Positions 1 to 7,240 of a DNA stretch of 15,110 nucleotides are shown piece by piece. Both the position numbers and the translations under genes were made by a program. Position 1 is the first letter of the stretch, and each line of letters begins with the position of its first letter. This stretch comes from an uncultured Bacilli bacterium (GTDB taxonomy: Bacteria; Bacillota_I; Bacilli_A; RF39; UBA660), in contig CANPXY010000025.1 of assembly GCA_947587115.1 (NCBI GenBank), positions 1 to 15,110 of the forward strand, read 5' to 3'. Below the pieces are notes generated by a model. That model ran no database searches. It saw only the letters and a program-made list of their open reading frames with translations, and was not told the origin of the DNA.

Positions 1-287
1 AGCTTCTAGAAAATTATAACATACAAAGGTCAATGAGTCGAGCAGGAACTCCAACAGATAATCCAATTAACGAATCTTTAAACGGTTGGATAAAAGAAGA
101 ATTAATAATTGATTTTGATTTAAAACATTGCTCAGATGTTTCAAAACTTATTAAAGAATACATTTATTATTATAATAATGAACGGCCATCATACGCCTTA
201 AAATATAAAACCCCAATTCAATATAAAATTGAATCAGGGTTTTAGTAGATTGTTTTGTATACTGTCTACTTTTATTTGACTAGTTCA
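1..287 (+). mobile_element. Right end of an IS3-family insertion sequence (truncated by window edge)
   Basis: The window opens inside an IS3-type transposase. About 40 bases after its stop codon the sequence ends in a TCA (285-287). Read on the minus strand, this gives a terminal repeat starting TGAACTAGTCAAATAAAAGT, the TG...CA end typical of IS3 elements. I place the element boundary at 287. The left end and the target duplication cannot be seen, so the exact boundary is inferred. The stop codon of rubrerythrin lies only 13 bases further on. Confidence 0.75.
3..245 (+). CDS. IS3-family transposase (OrfB, integrase core), C-terminal fragment
   Basis: The reading frame is already open at position 3, so the visible 80 codons are the C-terminus of a longer protein cut by the window edge. 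The start of the visible part reads QRSMSRAGTPTDNPINESLN, the hallmark block of IS3/IS150-type rve integrase domains. The Glu of NESLN would be the last acidic residue of the DDE catalytic triad. Downstream, YYYNNERPSYALKYKTPIQY is the usual C-terminal block (YNxxRPHxALxxxTPxxY). The protein cuts and joins DNA during transposition. An internal ATG at 33 exists, but the conserved block begins before it, so it is not the start. Whether the full gene is intact cannot be judged here. Confidence 0.9.
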   Translation, partial: LLENYNIQRSMSRAGTPTDNPINESLNGWIKEELIIDFDLKHCSDVSKLIKEYIYYYNNERPSYALKYKTPIQYKIESGF

Positions 288-300
288 AATTGGGAACTTT

Positions 301-843
301 TTACTTATAATTTTCAGCTTTTACTTCCATATAACTCTGTGGATGTTTACATACTGGACATACAGTAGGTGCATCTTTTCCGATATAGACATGTCCACAG
401 TTACGACAGATCCACATCTTATCTCCATCTTTGTGGAATACTTTATCATCCTTGATATTCTTCAACAAAGTCAAGTAACGTTCTTCGTGCTCTTTCTCAA
501 TCTTGCCAACTTCTTCAAAAAGATAGGCAATACGATCAAATCCCTCTTCTTTAGCAGTTGCTGCAAATTCTTTATACATTTCCGTCCATTCGTAGTTTTC
601 TCCATTTGCAGCATCTTCCAAATTCGTTAAAGTATCTGGTACATCTCCGTCGTGAAGTTCTTTAAACCACAATTTTGCATGTTCCTTTTCATTGTTTGCA
701 GTTTCTTCAAAGATGGCAGCAATCTGCTCATACCCATCCTTCTTAGCTTTTGAAGCATAGTAAGTATACTTGTTTCTTGCCTGACTTTCTCCTGCAAATG
801 CAGCTAATAAATTTTGTTCTGTTTTACTTCCTTTTAATTCCAT
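301..843 (-). CDS. rbr: Rubrerythrin
   Basis: This 180-residue protein has the standard two-part rubrerythrin layout. Residues 1 to about 135 form a ferritin-like four-helix domain with the di-iron ligand motifs (Glu in the first helix near AGESQARNKY, then EETANNEKEHAK and EEVGKIEKEHEE, each an ExxH). Residues about 140-175 form a rubredoxin-like Fe(SCys)4 site, with CRNCG and CPVC knuckles. Rubrerythrins reduce hydrogen peroxide to water in the cytoplasm of anaerobes using electrons from rubredoxin or NAD(P)H-linked donors. The start has an AAGGA ribosome site a few bases upstream. The gene follows the hydrogenase on the same strand after a 20-base gap with no terminator, so co-transcription is likely. 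No T-rich terminator follows it before the IS boundary. Confidence 0.96.
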   Translation of the reverse strand: MELKGSKTEQNLLAAFAGESQARNKYTYYASKAKKDGYEQIAAIFEETANNEKEHAKLWFKELHDGDVPDTLTNLEDAANGENYEWTEMYKEFAATAKEEGFDRIAYLFEEVGKIEKEHEERYLTLLKNIKDDKVFHKDGDKMWICRNCGHVYIGKDAPTVCPVCKHPQSYMEVKAENYK

Positions 844-863
844 ATTTCTTTCCTTCTTTCTAT

Positions 864-2351
864 TTATTCATTTATATTAATGGGTTCTTCCCCTAATATA
901 TCATGTTTTGACGAATACGTCGTATGTAAAAGTTCTTCAGCCAACTGAGAACGTGGACATTTTAAAAATGTTTGGTACACTTCCTCAATGTCAGGATTTC
1001 GGTAACTGTATCGAATAGAATCTGTCGCATCCTTTTGATAGAGCGACGCCATTCTACACTTGCGAATGTCATCTTGCTTGCCGATTGCAACGAGGGGTTG
1101 TCCACCTCCGCCAACGCAGCCACCGACACAGTTCATCACTTCGATAAAGTCGTAAGAGAGCGTTCCTTCTTCTAACTTTTTCAATAACGGCTCCACGTTA
1201 GGTAGACCATGTACCACCGCCACGCTTAACTCTTTTCCCATAATAGAGACGTGAGCTTCCCTCAGCGCTTCATAGCCACGCACTGGATCCAAAGTTAAAA
1301 ATTCTTTTGGCGGATCTTCTTTCGTTAAATAATGATATACCGTTCTAAGAGCAGCTTCCATGACTCCACCGGTCGATCCGAAAATGACACCGGCTCCACT
1401 GCCTCTTGAGAATAGAGCATCATACGAACTGTCTTCTAGTGTACAAAAATCGATATTGGCTTCCCGAATCATCATGGCAACTTCACTGGTCGTAATGACA
1501 TAATCCGTATCTGGCAGATGCTCAATTTTCGAAAACCGGCCGCCATCTTGTAACTCCGGTCGCTGAACTTCAAACTTCTTCGCCGTACACGGTGTCAGAG
1601 CGACATGAATGACATCTTTAGGATCCAATCCCAACTTCTCACAGAAATAAGACTTGATCATCGCGCCCTGCATCCCGATCGGACTTTTCGTCGTCGATAA
1701 ATATCCAAGCAAATTGGGATGATAAATCTCCATATATTTGACCCAAGCAGGACAACAGCTTGTAAATTGAGGCAACTGTGAACCTGATTGAATGCGAGCA
1801 AGCAACTCACTAGCTTCCTCCATAATCGTAAGATCGGCCCCAAACGTCGTATCCAACACATAATCGAAACCTAAATTTTTAAGAGCACGCACCATCTTGC
1901 CTTCGACGAAACTTCCAGGAGCCATGCCAAATTCTTCTCCCAAAGCCACCCGAACTGCTGGCGAAGTCGAAACAATGACAATTTTATTCGTATCATGAAT
2001 GTAATCTAAAACTTTTTTATATTGATACTTGGGAACCAATGCCCCTACGGGACAATTCAGGACGCACTGCCCACAGTGAACACATACCGGCTCCTTCGCT
2101 TTGGCAGGATCATAGTGAATTCCCACCATATTTTGACAGATTTCTTTACATCTTCCACAATTGATACATTTTTCCATAATACGACTGATTGCTGGATTGG
2201 AAGATGCAATCGGAATTCGTTTGTCTTCTTCCATAGGAACTACTTCTTCAAATTGCTCGCTTGGTGCCCCACAGATCGGACAACGAACAGTAGAATCTAG
2301 TGAATCTACTTCCATTTCATAGCCACAAATTTTACAACGATACTTCTTCAT
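864..2351 (-). CDS. hydA: Rubredoxin-fused [FeFe]-hydrogenase with 2[4Fe-4S] ferredoxin domain
   Basis: I start this 495-residue protein at the ATG ending at 2351, which has AAAGGA at good spacing. The frame stays open 52 codons further, but that stretch is promoter DNA. Domains: a rubredoxin-like knuckle pair at 6-9 (CKIC) and 24-27 (CPIC); a double [4Fe-4S] ferredoxin with Cys 62, 65, 68, 72 and 90, 93, 96, 100; then the H-cluster domain. The L1 motif is TSCCPAW (Cys199, Cys200), L2 is LTPCTAKKFE (Cys255) and L3 is EVMNCVGGCVGGGGQP (Cys408, Cys412). An Fe_hyd_SSU-type tail follows. All four H-cluster cysteines are present, so it should be active once the HydEFG maturases (not in this window) load the cluster. 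It interconverts protons and H2 with ferredoxin-like partners in the cytoplasm. L2 has Thr where classical enzymes have Met, which resembles group B rather than the CpI type. Confidence 0.93.
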   Translation of the reverse strand: MKKYRCKICGYEMEVDSLDSTVRCPICGAPSEQFEEVVPMEEDKRIPIASSNPAISRIMEKCINCGRCKEICQNMVGIHYDPAKAKEPVCVHCGQCVLNCPVGALVPKYQYKKVLDYIHDTNKIVIVSTSPAVRVALGEEFGMAPGSFVEGKMVRALKNLGFDYVLDTTFGADLTIMEEASELLARIQSGSQLPQFTSCCPAWVKYMEIYHPNLLGYLSTTKSPIGMQGAMIKSYFCEKLGLDPKDVIHVALTPCTAKKFEVQRPELQDGGRFSKIEHLPDTDYVITTSEVAMMIREANIDFCTLEDSSYDALFSRGSGAGVIFGSTGGVMEAALRTVYHYLTKEDPPKEFLTLDPVRGYEALREAHVSIMGKELSVAVVHGLPNVEPLLKKLEEGTLSYDFIEVMNCVGGCVGGGGQPLVAIGKQDDIRKCRMASLYQKDATDSIRYSYRNPDIEEVYQTFLKCPRSQLAEELLHTTYSSKHDILGEEPININE

Positions 2352-2393
2352 GACTTCGAATCCTTTCTTTAATCTGACAAATTTCTTAACTTT

Positions 2394-2423
2394 AATATAC
2401 CACGAAATAAGAACAATGAGCAA
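2394..2423 (-). promoter_or_regulatory. Candidate sigma-A promoter for the hydrogenase-rubrerythrin operon
   Basis: Read on the minus strand: TTGCTC (-35, 2418-2423), 18 bases, TATATT (-10, 2394-2399). A transcript would start about 35 bases before the hydrogenase ATG. It lies in the same intergenic region as the divergent comEB promoter. Recognised by consensus match only. Confidence 0.5.
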
Positions 2424-2463
2424 TAAAATTTGAACTTTTTCCACACTCCTGAGGTTTTTCATG

Positions 2464-2469
2464 TATAAT
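2464..2469 (+). promoter_or_regulatory. -10 box (TATAAT) of the dCMP deaminase gene
   Basis: A perfect TATAAT lies here, with only a weak -35 match (TTCCAC, 2439-2444). Transcription would start near 2476, leaving a leader of about 12 bases that is almost entirely the ribosome site AGAGGTGA. This decides the gene start: the upstream in-frame ATG at 2461 overlaps the promoter and cannot be the translation start. Confidence 0.6.
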
Positions 2470-2487
2470 AAAATTAGAGGTGAAACT

Positions 2488-2973
2488 ATGAGAATCGATA
2501 AGACCAATTATTATCTAGATATTGCAGAAGCAACACTCGAGCGAGGCACTTGTCTAAGACGAAACTTTGGCGCGATCATCGTCAAGAATGATGAAATTGT
2601 CTCTACAGGCTATGTCGGTGCCCCAAGAGGAAGAAAAAATTGCTGTGACTTGAAGTACTGTATGCGGGAAAAGTTGAACATTCCTCGAGGAGAACGCTAT
2701 GAATTGTGCCGCAGTGTCCATGCCGAACAAAATGCCATCATCAGCGCTAAACGGAGCGACATGATCGGAGCAACACTTTATTTGGTAGGAAAGAATTATA
2801 GTGATGGGCACTATGTAGAAAACGCAATGCCTTGTGCACTTTGTAAGAGAATGATCATCAACGCCGGTATTGAAAAAGTGATCATTCGAAACACCAAGAC
2901 CCAATATACCACCATAGAGGTAGCAAGCTTTGTGGAAAACGACGAAAGTTTAGAAGGAATCAAAGGTTATTGA
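2488..2973 (+). CDS. comEB: Deoxycytidylate (dCMP) deaminase, ComEB family
   Basis: This is a 161-residue zinc-dependent cytidine-deaminase-fold enzyme. It has the signature blocks of dCMP deaminases: STGYVGAPRG (substrate loop), LNIPRGERYELCRSVHAEQN (zinc ligand His and catalytic Glu in HAE) and PCALCKRMI (PCxxC, the two zinc-ligand cysteines). It converts dCMP to dUMP, feeding thymidylate synthesis in the cytoplasm. The ATG at 2488 is chosen because GAGGTG lies just upstream and because the TATAAT at 2464-2469 excludes the earlier ATG. The B. subtilis homologue sits in the comE locus. Here it stands alone, divergent from the hydrogenase and convergent with the copper operon, so the name reflects family and not a role in competence. 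Confidence 0.92.
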   Translation: MRIDKTNYYLDIAEATLERGTCLRRNFGAIIVKNDEIVSTGYVGAPRGRKNCCDLKYCMREKLNIPRGERYELCRSVHAEQNAIISAKRSDMIGATLYLVGKNYSDGHYVENAMPCALCKRMIINAGIEKVIIRNTKTQYTTIEVASFVENDESLEGIKGY

Positions 2974-3035
2974 TAGAAAGCACTGGTGTTTGATAAATTG
3001 ATTCTTATTCCAAAGATCTTTCATTTATAAAAAAT

Positions 3036-3061
3036 AGATGGTACTTTTCAAAGTGCCATCT
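3036..3061. terminator. Bidirectional intrinsic terminator between comEB and copZ
   Basis: An 11-bp stem (3036-3046 with 3051-3061, one G-T wobble) has the loop TTCA. On the plus strand it is followed by TTATTTTA. On the minus strand it is followed by ATTTTTTAT. It therefore can stop both convergent transcripts, the deaminase from the left and the copper operon from the right. Confidence 0.85.
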
Positions 3062-3098
3062 TATTTTACATGTAACCCTATTCTCATTTTATGGGTAA

Positions 3099-3329
3099 TT
3101 ATTCTTCAACAAATTTTATCACTTGGTAACCCAAATTTTCAATTTTTTCCTTTACTTCCTCTTGGTCAAGTTTTTGATTAGAGAAGATGGTTACGATCTT
3201 CTCATCCAAATTGACCGTAACTTTTTTAACCGAAGAAATACCAAGAAGTGCCTGTTCAACTCTCTTGGCACATCCCATACAAGACATTCCATCGACATTC
3301 ACAATTGTTTGAATTTTTTTACCTAACAT
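3099..3329 (-). CDS. copZ: Copper chaperone CopZ (heavy-metal-associated domain)
   Basis: The 76-residue protein is a single HMA domain with the metal site GMSCMGC (Cys17, Cys20) on the first loop, and VTVNLDEKIVTI and LGYQVI strands typical of Atx1/CopZ folds. It binds Cu(I) in the cytoplasm and hands it to the CopA exporter. It is the last gene of the csoR-copA-copZ operon, starting 2 bases after the copA stop codon, so the two are almost certainly translationally coupled. Transcription ends at the shared hairpin at 3036-3061. Confidence 0.95.
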   Translation of the reverse strand: MLGKKIQTIVNVDGMSCMGCAKRVEQALLGISSVKKVTVNLDEKIVTIFSNQKLDQEEVKEKIENLGYQVIKFVEE

Positions 3330-3331
3330 AT

Positions 3332-5530
3332 CTATTCCTCTTTTCTTTTTAATCGTAAAGCATTAAATACAACCGTCAAACTGCTCACCATCATCGCAAA
3401 ACTGGCAATCATCGGATTAATGAAAATATTGGCAAACGATAAAGCGCCCATAGCAATCGGGATCATTAACGCATTGTAGAAAAAGGCCCAGAACAAATTC
3501 TGTTTAATATTTCGAATGGTGTGATGACTGATTTCAATAAGGGCGACAATTCGATCGAGGTGTTCTTCCATCAAAATTACATCCGCTGCATCCATGGCGA
3601 TATCTACTCCCCCATGGACACTCACTCCAATATCCGCTATAGCAAGAGATGGAGCATCATTGATGCCATCCCCTACCATCATCACTCGATGGCCTTCTTG
3701 TTTTAATTTCTGAATCACTTTCGTCTTCTCCTGCGGCACCACATTGGCAATCACCTTAGAAATTCCCAGGTCTCTTGCCACCTGATCCGCTGTATTCTGG
3801 TGATCCCCTGTCAATAACAACAGATCCAAACCAAGATTTTTTAATTTTAAAATTACTTCTTTGGCATCACTGCGCACTAGATCACGAACTCCGATAAGGG
3901 CAATTACTTGTTCTTCTTCGACGACATAAACAATGCTGTTCCCTAGCTGAGATAGTGCTTCTTCATCTTGCAAGTGTTCGTTTTTAAGATGCAATTTCTT
4001 AAATAACTTTCCGTTGCCAACCAATACTTTTTTTCCATCGATCGTCCCTTCGATACCAATACCAGCCAAATTTTGAAAATCTGTACAACTTGGTAATCTC
4101 CAATGTTTCTCTTGTACATAATCCAAGAAACATTTACCGACCGGATGGGAAGAATTCTGTTCCAAACTAGCCACCATCTTTAAAATAGTCTGTTCCTTAT
4201 AGGTACTGTAATTATAGACTTTGGAAATTTTCAAACGACCGTAAGTCACAGTCCCTGTTTTATCCAAAACGATCGTATCGATTTTGTGGGCTTCTTCTAA
4301 GATTGCACTCGAACGAACCAAGATCCCCTTTTTGGCACAAGCTCCCTCACTGATGACGATGGCAAGGGGTGTTGCAAGCCCTAACGCACAAGGACAAGCA
4401 ACGACAAAGATTGTTACAAGGGTCATGACCGCACTTTGGATCGGCCATCCTATAAGGAGATCGACCAAGCAAGTTACGATTCCTAAAGCAATTACAGTAA
4501 AGACAAAGTAACCACTGACTGTATCGGCAATGCGAGCAATTTTAGGTTTGGTGTTGGCTGCCTGGATGACTAATCGGACAATCTCCGAAATAGTAGAATC
4601 CTTACCAATCTTTTCAGCTTTGTATTCGATATAGCCATCTTGATTGATACTTCCAGCAATGACGGGATCCCCTTTTTTCTTTTTTACAAAGGTAGACTCT
4701 CCCGTAATAAAAGCTTCATCACAGTGTGCTTCTCCCTTCTGGATGATGCCATCGACGGCGATCTTCATCCCAGGTTTTGCAATTAAAGTTGCCCCTTTTT
4801 GAACTTCGTCAATCGTGACTTCGATCTCTTGCCCTTGATCTTTTAAAAGAGCTTTCTGAGGAGTGATTTGTACCAAGCCTTCGATGGCTTCTTTCGTCCT
4901 TGCCCTACTTTGTTGATCGATAAAGCGTCCCAATTTGACAAAGAAAATAATAATGGCACAACTTTCAAAGTAAAGGTGTTCCACATATTGTGTCTGTCCA
5001 CTGATGATCATCCAAAGTGAAAAACAGCTCAATAGAAAACTCGCACTGACACCCAAGGTCACCAACGTATCCATATTTGGAGTAAGATGAATTAAGTTCT
5101 TAATTCCACTGAACAAGAGATCCCTTCCATACCATAGAAAGCAACAGGCCAAAAGAAACAAGGCCCCAGCATAGTTTAAAGGATGGTCCATCATATCTAA
5201 AAATAATAGACTTGGTAAACCGATCATGTGGGCCATCGAAATATATAAAGTGAGTATTGCCAAAACCGAAAAAAGAATCAATAACCCCTTCTTAGGTTTT
5301 GCTTTTTCTATCGCTTTGCCATCGTAGACACCAAGACTCTTAAATCCTGCCTCTTCAACAAAACGCTCCAAATCAGAAAGCGTAAGCGGCTCTTCATACT
5401 CGATCAAAGCCTGAGCTAAGACCAAATTGACACTGGCACTTAAAATATGCTCTTGCTTATTCAAATACTTTTCAAGTCCAACCGAACAAGCACTGCAACT
5501 CATCCCCTCAATCCTTAATAGAACTTTCAT
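3332..5530 (-). CDS. copA: Copper-exporting P-type ATPase CopA
   Basis: This is a 732-residue P1B-type ATPase. In order it has one N-terminal HMA domain with GMSCSACS (Cys12, Cys15); two early membrane helices from about 80-130 and further helices to about 200; the actuator-domain TGES (276-279); the transmembrane ion site CPC (379-381); the phosphorylation site DKTGT (Asp423); HP (462-463) in the nucleotide-binding domain; and GDGIND (620-625). YN (685-686) and MVSS (714-717) in the last helices are the usual P1B-1 Cu(I) ligands. It pumps Cu(I) out of the cytoplasm using ATP. Its ATG overlaps the csoR stop codon by one base. Every catalytic residue is present. Many copper ATPases have two HMA domains; this one has one. 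Confidence 0.96.
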   Translation of the reverse strand: MKVLLRIEGMSCSACSVGLEKYLNKQEHILSASVNLVLAQALIEYEEPLTLSDLERFVEEAGFKSLGVYDGKAIEKAKPKKGLLILFSVLAILTLYISMAHMIGLPSLLFLDMMDHPLNYAGALFLLACCFLWYGRDLLFSGIKNLIHLTPNMDTLVTLGVSASFLLSCFSLWMIISGQTQYVEHLYFESCAIIIFFVKLGRFIDQQSRARTKEAIEGLVQITPQKALLKDQGQEIEVTIDEVQKGATLIAKPGMKIAVDGIIQKGEAHCDEAFITGESTFVKKKKGDPVIAGSINQDGYIEYKAEKIGKDSTISEIVRLVIQAANTKPKIARIADTVSGYFVFTVIALGIVTCLVDLLIGWPIQSAVMTLVTIFVVACPCALGLATPLAIVISEGACAKKGILVRSSAILEEAHKIDTIVLDKTGTVTYGRLKISKVYNYSTYKEQTILKMVASLEQNSSHPVGKCFLDYVQEKHWRLPSCTDFQNLAGIGIEGTIDGKKVLVGNGKLFKKLHLKNEHLQDEEALSQLGNSIVYVVEEEQVIALIGVRDLVRSDAKEVILKLKNLGLDLLLLTGDHQNTADQVARDLGISKVIANVVPQEKTKVIQKLKQEGHRVMMVGDGINDAPSLAIADIGVSVHGGVDIAMDAADVILMEEHLDRIVALIEISHHTIRNIKQNLFWAFFYNALMIPIAMGALSFANIFINPMIASFAMMVSSLTVVFNALRLKRKEE

Positions 5531-5829
5531 TAACCATCCATTCTTCCCATCAATTCAATCACGTCGTTGACAATATCAGTATTGCCATTCTTGATCTCAT
5601 CCACCACACAAGTCGAAAGATGATTTTTTAATAATTCCTTCCCAATTCCTCGTATAGACTTTGATACAGCTGCTAGTTGAATAAGAATATCGTCACAATA
5701 ACGATCCTCTTCGATCATCTTTTCAATTCCCCGAATCTGTCCTTCGATAGTATGTAGCCGATTAATAAAATCCTTTTTCACTAACGGCATTCTTCTTTTC
5801 TTTTTTTGTTCTTTTCTTACAATTTCCAT
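5530..5829 (-). CDS. csoR: Copper-sensing transcriptional repressor CsoR
   Basis: I start this 99-residue protein at the ATG ending at 5829, which has GGAG nine bases upstream. In-frame codons further up run through the promoter. The core matches the CsoR/RcnR all-helical family: RLHTIEGQIRGIEKMIEEDR, then the Cu(I) ligands Cys45, His70 and Cys74 (CsoR Cys-His-Cys pattern, spacing His-x3-Cys). The apo-repressor binds its operator and is released when Cu(I) binds. The operator is visible as a perfect palindrome inside its own promoter, so csoR-copA-copZ should be autoregulated. A Lys/Arg-rich N-terminal arm (RKEQKKKRR) may add DNA contacts. A shorter start at MPLVKK (5790) is possible. Confidence 0.94.
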   Translation of the reverse strand: MEIVRKEQKKKRRMPLVKKDFINRLHTIEGQIRGIEKMIEEDRYCDDILIQLAAVSKSIRGIGKELLKNHLSTCVVDEIKNGNTDIVNDVIELMGRMDG

Positions 5830-5848
5830 ATTGATCATCTCCATTTTC

Positions 5849-5877
5849 AGTATACCACCCCTAGAGGGTGGTGTCAA
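5849..5877 (-). promoter_or_regulatory. Promoter of the csoR-copA-copZ operon
   Basis: On the minus strand TTGACA (5872-5877) and TATACT (5849-5854) are separated by exactly 17 bases, close to the ideal sigma-A promoter. The transcript would start just before the csoR ribosome site. The TTG of the -35 box is also an in-frame start codon for csoR, which would misplace the gene start. Confidence 0.9.
5854..5872. promoter_or_regulatory. CsoR operator palindrome
   Basis: ACCACCCCTAGAGGGTGGT is a perfect 7-bp inverted repeat around a 5-base centre. It fills the spacer and touches both the -10 and the -35 box. G/C-tract dyads of this form are the known type of CsoR site. Binding here would block RNA polymerase directly. 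Confidence 0.88.
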
Positions 5878-5890
5878 TAAAAAAAGAAAA

Positions 5891-5909
5891 GTAAATAGGT
5901 TCTATTTAC
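5891..5909 (-). terminator. Intrinsic terminator of the sleC-like gene
   Basis: Perfect 8-bp stem GTAAATAG/CTATTTAC with a 3-base loop, followed on the minus strand by TTTTCTTTTTTT. It sits between the sleC-like stop codon and the csoR promoter. The stem is AT-rich. The plus strand also has TTTTT after the stem, so it may act both ways. Confidence 0.75.
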
Positions 5910-5952
5910 GTTTTTCTCCGTTATGATGCATCCCAAGAATCAATATCATCTT

Positions 5953-7170
5953 TTAACTATAGACACTTCGCGTCAACTCCTCTACAGCCGTCAAAATATA
6001 AGAGATTCGATACCACGTGCTGTAATCGACCCGCCCTGTTTGCGGAAGCGAAAAGACTTTTTGAAAAGTACGTACAGCGTTTTCAGTATCCATATCAAAG
6101 TACCCCGACGGATTAGGAATGACAGGAATTCCTGGGTAGCTGCCCCGAATATAGTTGAGAGCATTCTGTAAAGTATAAACGTCAACACTGCAGTCGCCAG
6201 TTCGTAAAGTTTCTGTAAAGGAATAAGGATAAGCTTGCGAAGTGGGTGCAGTGTAGATATTGATGCTGTTCCCATAATAATAACGCAAAATTTCCAAAGC
6301 ATCATAGCCCTGATCCCCTAATTCTTTAGACCCCCACTGACTGAGATAGCCAGATTCGGTCGTACTATTTTTATAATGGGCAAGCAACGGTTCCATGCGT
6401 ACGCCACTGCGGATGTATTCATTAAAAATATCATCGACGATTTGCGCAATCGGTTCAAAGATCGTTCCATTAGGAGTGTACTTTTGATCGTAACTAGTCG
6501 TCGAAGTAATTGTAAAATTGTAGCCCCTACTGCGATACCACTCTGTATAGATACGATTGAGCGTAAAAGAAATAATGGCCAGTACATTCGCTCGAATCGT
6601 CTCTTCTGGCCAAGTGCTGTAGATCTCGCTGCTAGCAACATTTTTTATATAATCCGTAAAAGGAACTGTATAATTAGGAGCACTGGTATTACTAGGAACG
6701 CCATCATGAACAACGATCGTGGGTGGAATGACGACTTCGCGCAAGACGATGGGAGAAATCTGTGAATCGTCCTCTTCCCCTTCTTCGATATTTTCTGGAT
6801 AGTCTCCCCAAAGTGTATTGGGTGTAATCGTCGAAGTATCTTCTCCCTGATTTTCATCAATCGAAGTCATATAAATGTTCTGAAGTGAAGTAACCCCTTC
6901 AAAAATCTGTACCCCATCAATTCGCGTTGGTGTAAGTCCTAACGCCGTCACCACAACATCATAGGTCTCATAAGGGCGGACCTCATACTGTTCTTCTTCA
7001 CTATAACTTTTATCGACGGTATCTAACGTCATCAATTCCGTCTGCCCGTCTATATTCGTCATCGTCCGCATGACTTCTCGACCATCCTTAAGAACCGTCA
7101 CCTGTGCATTACGAACGGGATTGGCAATACTGCCACTATAGACATTAACCTGTAAATAGCCTTCTTTCAT
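5953..7170 (-). CDS. sleC: SleC-like spore cortex-lytic / peptidoglycan-binding protein
   Basis: This 405-residue protein matches the clostridial SleC layout as I know it. Residues 1 to about 105 form a beta-rich, carboxypeptidase-regulatory-like domain. An acidic linker follows (about 105-150). Then comes a SpoIID-type domain (about 150-310) with VASSEIYSTWPEE and, later, YLSQWGSKELGDQGYDALEI, the counterpart of SpoIID's SQ(W/Y)GA...G...EIL block. Glu182 aligns with the catalytic Glu of SpoIID lytic transglycosylases. A C-terminal PG_binding_1 domain follows (about 320-395). SleC degrades spore cortex peptidoglycan during germination. No signal peptide is visible, and the protein begins MKEGYLQVNV, so it may be built into the spore from the mother cell. 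No pre-pro region like that of C. perfringens SleC is apparent. The ATG has GAGGTG upstream. It is transcribed divergently from the LysM protein. Confidence 0.82.
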   Translation of the reverse strand: MKEGYLQVNVYSGSIANPVRNAQVTVLKDGREVMRTMTNIDGQTELMTLDTVDKSYSEEEQYEVRPYETYDVVVTALGLTPTRIDGVQIFEGVTSLQNIYMTSIDENQGEDTSTITPNTLWGDYPENIEEGEEDDSQISPIVLREVVIPPTIVVHDGVPSNTSAPNYTVPFTDYIKNVASSEIYSTWPEETIRANVLAIISFTLNRIYTEWYRSRGYNFTITSTTSYDQKYTPNGTIFEPIAQIVDDIFNEYIRSGVRMEPLLAHYKNSTTESGYLSQWGSKELGDQGYDALEILRYYYGNSINIYTAPTSQAYPYSFTETLRTGDCSVDVYTLQNALNYIRGSYPGIPVIPNPSGYFDMDTENAVRTFQKVFSLPQTGRVDYSTWYRISYILTAVEELTRSVYS

Positions 7171-7189
7171 AGTTAGTCACCTCATAAGC

Positions 7190-7224
7190 ATTATATGAAT
7201 AAACAGATAAGAAATGTATATAAT
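7190..7224. promoter_or_regulatory. Symmetrical divergent promoters of sleC-like and LysM genes
   Basis: A perfect 8-bp inverted repeat, CATTATAT (7189-7196) and ATATAATG (7218-7225), places a TATAAT -10 box on each strand: plus 7219-7224 for the LysM gene, minus 7190-7195 for the sleC-like gene. The boxes are so close that each -35 region lies on or beside the opposite -10 box, so the two promoters should compete or be co-regulated. The minus box in context is CATATAAT, also close to a sigma-E -10 element. The sigma factor cannot be settled by eye. Confidence 0.55.
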
Positions 7225-7240
7225 GTATTAGGTGATAAGC

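Noticed and set aside
2352..2507. A 52-residue hydrophobic N-terminal extension of the hydrogenase
   Set aside because: It overlaps the likely promoters of both divergent genes, lacks a ribosome site, and the internal ATG at 2351 has a good one and begins the rubredoxin domain exactly.
5830..5877. A longer CsoR starting at the TTG at 5877
   Set aside because: That TTG is the -35 box, and the extra codons encode the operator and -10 box.
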